26,050 nucleotides of DNA from assembly GCA_965178525.1 (NCBI GenBank), contig CBCXVS010000076.1:1-26050 (forward strand), in the 5' to 3' direction. The notes under the pieces were generated by a model. The model made no database searches and had not been told where the DNA came from. It saw only the letters and a list, made by a program, of their open reading frames with translations. The stretch's first letter is position 1; each line of letters opens with the position of its first letter. Source of the stretch: CBCXVS01 sp965178525. GTDB lineage: Bacteria > Tectomicrobia > Entotheonellia > Entotheonellales > Entotheonellaceae. A program made the translations under genes and the position numbers. Positions 23,072 to 26,050 of the stretch are shown here, piece by piece.

Positions 23072-23290
23072 GGAACGGTTTCGGCCTGCACTGCTCTCGC
23101 TTTGCTGCATGGTCCGGGTTTTTTATATCATCAGGGCAGCTTACAGGAATGGCGTGTGCAGGCCAGCAAGCCATGCCGTGACGTCCTATCTCAACGTCAC
23201 GGCTTCAACTTGGCGTATCTTAAGAGTTATTTCAAGATAACCGATAACTATTTTCGGTATTTAATCCAACTTGCTACTGACTGGACATTC

Positions 23291-23824
23291 ATGAATTTCT
23301 TTGCTGTTATGATGAATGACATATCCATAAGAAGAAAAAGATCAATAAAAGTTTGTAGATATTTATATGATATAAGAGGAGTAACTCTTCTCGAAATCGT
23401 TATTGTTACAGCTATTATTGGCATAGCGGCAGAATTAGTTGCTCATAATTTTATTTCTCAAGCTCCAAAATACCGTCTTCAAAGAGCCGCAAGACAGGTA
23501 GCGCTAGATATCATGGAGGCGCGAGCCCATGCTATAAATCGGAACGTCAGTGTCAAGGTAGGTTTTCAAAATGGAAGTGATGAATATAGTATTTGGCATG
23601 ATAGTAATAACAATAATTATAAAGATGATGGTGAGGAGAAAACAGAAAATATTGCTGAGTCCTATCCAGGTATAAAACTTGAAGCAACAGAAAATGAAAT
23701 AACTTTTTCACCAAGAGGCTTCGCGGATGACCGTATTACAGTAACTGTATCAGCAGCCAGTGGTAGCCATGCAAAGGATAAAGAAATTGGCGTGACACTT
23801 GCGGGCACAGTGAGAGTCAAATGA
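23291..23824 (+). CDS. Type IV pseudopilin-like protein (GspH/FimT type), AT-rich gene
   Basis: The prepilin signature is clear: a short basic leader (ISIRRKRSIKVCRYLYDIRG) followed by VTLLEIVIVTAIIGIAAELVA, where cleavage would fall between Gly and Val of G-VTLLE (normally G-FTLLE) and the Glu at +5 is kept. A helix (RAARQVALDIMEARAHAINR) and a beta-rich C-terminal domain follow, as in GspH/FimT minor pilins. The start is uncertain: ATG 23291, 23309 or 23312 are the likely ones; the frame is open back to 23102, but that part is GC-rich non-pilin sequence. The gene is about 39% G+C by count over 540 bases, versus about 60-70% next door, and has no pilin, secretin or peptidase neighbours. Transfer from another organism is likely. 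Confidence 0.7.
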   Translation: MNFFAVMMNDISIRRKRSIKVCRYLYDIRGVTLLEIVIVTAIIGIAAELVAHNFISQAPKYRLQRAARQVALDIMEARAHAINRNVSVKVGFQNGSDEYSIWHDSNNNNYKDDGEEKTENIAESYPGIKLEATENEITFSPRGFADDRITVTVSAASGSHAKDKEIGVTLAGTVRVK

Positions 23825-23931
23825 CCAAAATGTAAGTATAGCCTGATCACGGTTGTGACTCCTTCGTATTCGGGCCGTATTCGGGCGGCTTTCCGCCTGA
23901 GGGGCCATGACATTCCATATCCTTCCAACGC

Positions 23932-23960
23932 CTTCACGTCCTTCGCGGCTCCCTGTTTTT
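23932..23960 (+). repeat. Intergenic CTTCGCGTCC-type repeat, copy B
   Basis: CTTCACGTCCTTCGCGGCTC followed by CCTG and a T run. It matches copy A (20667-20694, opposite strand) at 24 of 28 positions. It lies between the pseudopilin gene and the scaffold gap. An 11-base tandem CGTATTCGGGC pair precedes it at 23865-23886. Confidence 0.6.
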
Positions 23961-24077
23961 ATCATTTCCGGGCGCCGATTGTCTCAGCATGACGACTCCT
24001 ATCCATTGACAATACCGATGATCGAGTGGAAAAATGGGCGCAACGATGCCGATTCGTTCAAGTGGCGGGCTCTTCGC

Positions 24078-24087
24078 NNNNNNNNNN
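24078..24087. other. Assembly gap (10 Ns)
   Basis: Ten consecutive N characters. The change in neighbourhood on the two sides (lone pseudopilin versus DUF35-thiolase) could partly reflect a wrong join. Confidence 0.95.
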
Positions 24088-24204
24088 ACGTTTGAGGCCG
24101 GTGTCTGAGCTCGATAACCAGGGACTTTGAGCGGGTTATTGACACGCACAGGAGTCCTCGCAAAATTCTGGAAACACACATGACCAGAAGGAGGAACCCT
24201 GCTC

Positions 24205-24309
24205 ATGGATTGCCATGGTATCGAAACCTGGCGCCATCTGCCCGAATTCCGCGTTACGGATGCCTCGTTCCAGAGTTCCAGACCTGTTGACATTGTTCCA
24301 GAAATGTGA
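24205..24309 (+). CDS. Possible small ORF (34 aa), uncertain
   Basis: ATG 24205 follows AAGGAGG by about ten bases and opens 34 codons (MDCHGIETWRHLPEF...) to TGA 24307. No family is recognised. It overlaps the candidate promoter of the next gene, so it may be a 5' remnant of a lost gene or chance. Confidence 0.2.
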   Translation: MDCHGIETWRHLPEFRVTDASFQSSRPVDIVPEM

Positions 24310-24316
24310 ATATTGT
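24287..24316 (+). promoter_or_regulatory. Candidate promoter of the DUF35-thiolase pair
   Basis: TTGACA (24287-24292), 18-base spacer, TATTGT (24311-24316), 64 bases upstream of the DUF35 start. Three GTTCCAGA units (24267-24274, 24275-24282, 24295-24302) surround and overlap it, and TCTGGAAAC occurs at 24167-24175 and 24350-24358, suggesting a bound regulator. Confidence 0.45.
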
Positions 24317-24379
24317 GAACCAAGTGAAACGCCTCAATTTCAATGCCGCTCTGGAAACTACCAAACATGGAGGGAAGAT

Positions 24380-24784
24380 ATGGCAAAGCAGGGTGTGGTA
24401 CCCGATGAGTTGACGAAGCCCTTCTGGAACGCCGCCAACGAGGGGCGGCTGGTCATCCAGAACTGTAAAGCCTGCAACAGGCTCCAGCACCCGCCAGCGC
24501 CAGCGTGTGCTCAATGTGGCTCAGGGGACATGGAATGGAAGGAGATGAGTGGGCGGGGCAAGATCTACAACTACGGCGTGGTGTACGACTGCCCGGTCAG
24601 ACTGCTTCAGGAGGATCAGCCGTTCAACGTCGCGGTGATTATGTTGGACGAGGACCCGGGTATCCAAATGTACTCCCACCTCCCCGGAACGCCGGTGGAC
24701 GAGGTCCCCGTGGGGGCCAGTGTCGAGGTGGTGTTCGAGGCAACCGCAAACGGCCAAAAAGTCCCCGAGTGGCGGGTACATTAA
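24380..24784 (+). CDS. Zn-ribbon/OB-fold (DUF35) thiolase-partner protein
   Basis: 134 residues from ATG 24380, with GGAGG at 24369-24373; the longer frame has no support. The rubredoxin-like zinc ribbon is complete (C29, C32, C43, C46 in CKACNRLQHPPAPACAQCGS), preceded by the usual PFWNAANEGRLVIQ and followed by an OB fold (KIYNYGVVYDCP ... FNVAVIMLDEDPGIQMYSHL). DUF35 proteins form complexes with thiolases or HMG-CoA synthases and are thought to present or channel CoA substrates. The gene directly downstream is a lipid-transfer-type thiolase, the expected partner. Both genes have their own ribosome sites, 95 bases apart. Confidence 0.92.
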   Translation: MAKQGVVPDELTKPFWNAANEGRLVIQNCKACNRLQHPPAPACAQCGSGDMEWKEMSGRGKIYNYGVVYDCPVRLLQEDQPFNVAVIMLDEDPGIQMYSHLPGTPVDEVPVGASVEVVFEATANGQKVPEWRVH

Positions 24785-24879
24785 GTGCGTGAACAGAATT
24801 AAATTCATATTTTTCCTCTGGAAAAACGATGTCGCTCATTTTGTCCAGGAACTTAAAAGCTCATAGAAAGGAGTGAACC

Positions 24880-25275
24880 ATGCCTACCCAGAATGCTCCA
24901 GCGTCCATGTATCGAACCACAGAGGGATTGGGGATATGGGAACACAGAGGGAAGGTGGCGGCTGTCGGGGTCGGGCACTCTCCGACGGCCCGGCGCTGGG
25001 ACGGACAACCCGAGACATCTGTGGGCGCCTGGAGTATCCTGGCGCTCAGGAGAGCGATAGCGGACGCGGGTGTCTCGCCAGACCAGATCGACGGTTTGGT
25101 CATCGTCCCGGTGACCACGACCGGGGCTTTCTGGCCGGATGACAAACCCATTCCCATGGACGTCGTGAACGAATTCCAGCGCACGGCCGACCCCTTGGAC
25201 GGTATCGCCAAGCTGAGCACGGAGTGGCTCTTAAAGAACATGCCAGAGCTGACGAATGTCAAGTTCACGATGTAA
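24880..25275 (+). CDS. Lipid-transfer-type thiolase, N-terminal part, ends at in-frame TAA
   Basis: Starts at ATG 24880 six bases after AAAGGAG. It shows the thiolase N-terminal domain: KVAAVGVGHSPTARRWDG, SVGAWSILALRRAIADAGVS, DQIDGLVIVPVTTTGAFWPD and ELTNVKFTM. The next codon is TAA (25273-25275), then the same frame continues GPGCMSNAIVVAAQAVGEG. GPGCM is the catalytic-Cys region in SCP2/Ltp-type thiolases, so the stop sits four codons before the catalytic Cys. Such enzymes cleave beta-ketoacyl-CoA or side-chain aldol adducts. As read, this piece alone cannot be active. Confidence 0.75.
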   Translation: MPTQNAPASMYRTTEGLGIWEHRGKVAAVGVGHSPTARRWDGQPETSVGAWSILALRRAIADAGVSPDQIDGLVIVPVTTTGAFWPDDKPIPMDVVNEFQRTADPLDGIAKLSTEWLLKNMPELTNVKFTM

Positions 25276-25287
25276 GGCCCGGGATGT

Positions 25288-26028
25288 ATGTCCAACGCCA
25301 TCGTCGTTGCCGCCCAGGCCGTGGGTGAGGGCCGCACGCATACCTGCCTCGTGCTCAAGAGTTGGCATAACCTGGAAGGCCGGTACTATCAGGGAGGGGC
25401 GAACGCTCAGGACGCCATCGACGGGACCAGCGCGATCAGTCGTCTCTGGGGCACCCCGGCGTCCTACGGCACGGCCCTGCAATTTGCCGAGTACTGCCGC
25501 AAGTACGGCAAAACCCACGACATGATGGCCCCCTTCATTACGAACTCAAGACGGAACGGCCTGTTGTTTCCGGAGGGGTACTGGGCCCAGCACCGGCCTG
25601 AGCATTTGACGACGGAGGACTATCTGGCCGCGCGGTGGATCGCCAAGCCGGCAAACCTTTTCGATAACGACATCCCGATCATGGTATCCGCGGCTTACCT
25701 CTTCACGACCGCTGAACGGGCTGTGGACATGCAGCAGAATCCCGTCTACATCCTCAACCATACGTCGAGCCGGACCACCCCCAGGAGTCTCACCCCAACG
25801 CTGGATGAGGTCGAGGCGGAGACCGCCAGAACCGGGAGGAAGCTCTATGAGGGGGCTGGAATCACTGCCGCCGATCTCTCCTTCGAAAATATGTATGATG
25901 GCTTCACCCTGTTCCACCAGTTCCACATAGAAGGCCTCGGCTACCGCGGTATTAAATTTGGGGAGGCCCTAGACTTTTACCAAACGGATATCAGTATTGA
26001 GGGGTCGACCCCGAATGGCATGAAGTGA
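25288..26028 (+). CDS. Lipid-transfer-type thiolase, catalytic and middle part, ends early
   Basis: Same frame as the preceding piece; reading through the TAA the coding sequence resumes at 25276 with GPGC and then M25288. Conserved: LKSWHNLEGRYYQGGANAQD, VSAAYLFTTAERAVDMQ, FENMYDGFTLFHQFHIEGLG and the DFYQTDISIEG end. Relatives continue about 100 residues more with a Gly-rich block and a final GRAG/QIQG segment; here the frame ends with NGMK and TGA at 26026-26028, so a second lesion or frameshift near 26010 has removed the C-terminus. The two pieces together are about 380 codons. It is a probable pseudogene, unless both stops are sequencing errors. Confidence 0.75.
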   Translation: MSNAIVVAAQAVGEGRTHTCLVLKSWHNLEGRYYQGGANAQDAIDGTSAISRLWGTPASYGTALQFAEYCRKYGKTHDMMAPFITNSRRNGLLFPEGYWAQHRPEHLTTEDYLAARWIAKPANLFDNDIPIMVSAAYLFTTAERAVDMQQNPVYILNHTSSRTTPRSLTPTLDEVEAETARTGRKLYEGAGITAADLSFENMYDGFTLFHQFHIEGLGYRGIKFGEALDFYQTDISIEGSTPNGMK

Positions 26029-26050
26029 AGCTCTAACTGCTGGTCGTGTC

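Noticed and set aside
23884..23897. GGCGG-CTTT-CCGCC hairpin as terminator of the pseudopilin gene
   Set aside because: Stem only five bases, no T tract, 60 bases after the stop; too weak to annotate.
1..26050. CRISPR array, tRNA or rRNA genes
   Set aside because: No regularly spaced repeats and no tRNA/rRNA-like sequence was noticed anywhere in the window; a covariance-model scan was not possible.

Overview
The window is about 26 kb of mostly GC-rich bacterial DNA. Two runs of ten Ns (12972-12981 and 24078-24087) mark scaffold joins, so order and orientation across them are not guaranteed. The gene content is typical of a large-genome, uncultivated, metabolically versatile bacterium: many single-gene catabolic enzymes, an F420/flavin LLM oxidoreductase, a TTC38-like TPR protein, a DUF35-thiolase pair, a Uma2 remnant and a C25 peptidase. 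It resembles Tectomicrobia ('Entotheonella'-like) genomes, but this is an impression from gene style; there is no rRNA or marker gene here to prove it.

Left part (1-6.8 kb): a tightly packed minus-strand gene set. In transcription order it holds a secreted alanine-rich, heptad-patterned protein (6766-4949, broken by one in-frame TAA), a CsgG-like lipoprotein, a YfiR-family periplasmic protein, a BarA-type hybrid histidine kinase with two receivers and an HPt domain, and an FGE-sulfatase-domain protein that runs off the left edge. A well-matched sigma-54-type promoter (6814-6829) lies upstream. The simplest reading is an export or envelope system with its own sensor.

Middle-left (6.8-13 kb): plus-strand pieces of what looks like one large secreted protein, namely four beta repeats, an FN3-like segment and a C25 (gingipain-type) peptidase. 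It is broken in the linker and again by an in-frame TAG. Next come a metallo-beta-lactamase-fold hydrolase and a collapsed PhoD-type phosphatase on the minus strand.

Middle-right (13-23.1 kb): accessory catabolism. It contains a FAH-family hydrolase, an acyl-CoA-dehydrogenase-like flavoprotein, an SDR lacking its YxxxK motif, a second MBL-fold hydrolase, a Uma2 remnant, an LLM/TPR/isochorismatase operon, a HpcH/HpaI aldolase, a CMD-family protein and hydroxypyruvate isomerase (hyi). Two inverted copies of a 101-bp element with conserved ends and a compensating inner stem bracket about 7 kb of this region (15131-15231 and 22164-22264).

Right part (23.1-26 kb): a lone, AT-rich type IV pseudopilin-like gene, the second scaffold join, and a DUF35 zinc-ribbon/OB-fold protein followed by a lipid-transfer-type thiolase. 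The thiolase is interrupted by an in-frame TAA just before its catalytic cysteine and stops early. Three genes in the window are each cut by a single in-frame stop codon with the frame otherwise intact, which is a pattern worth checking.
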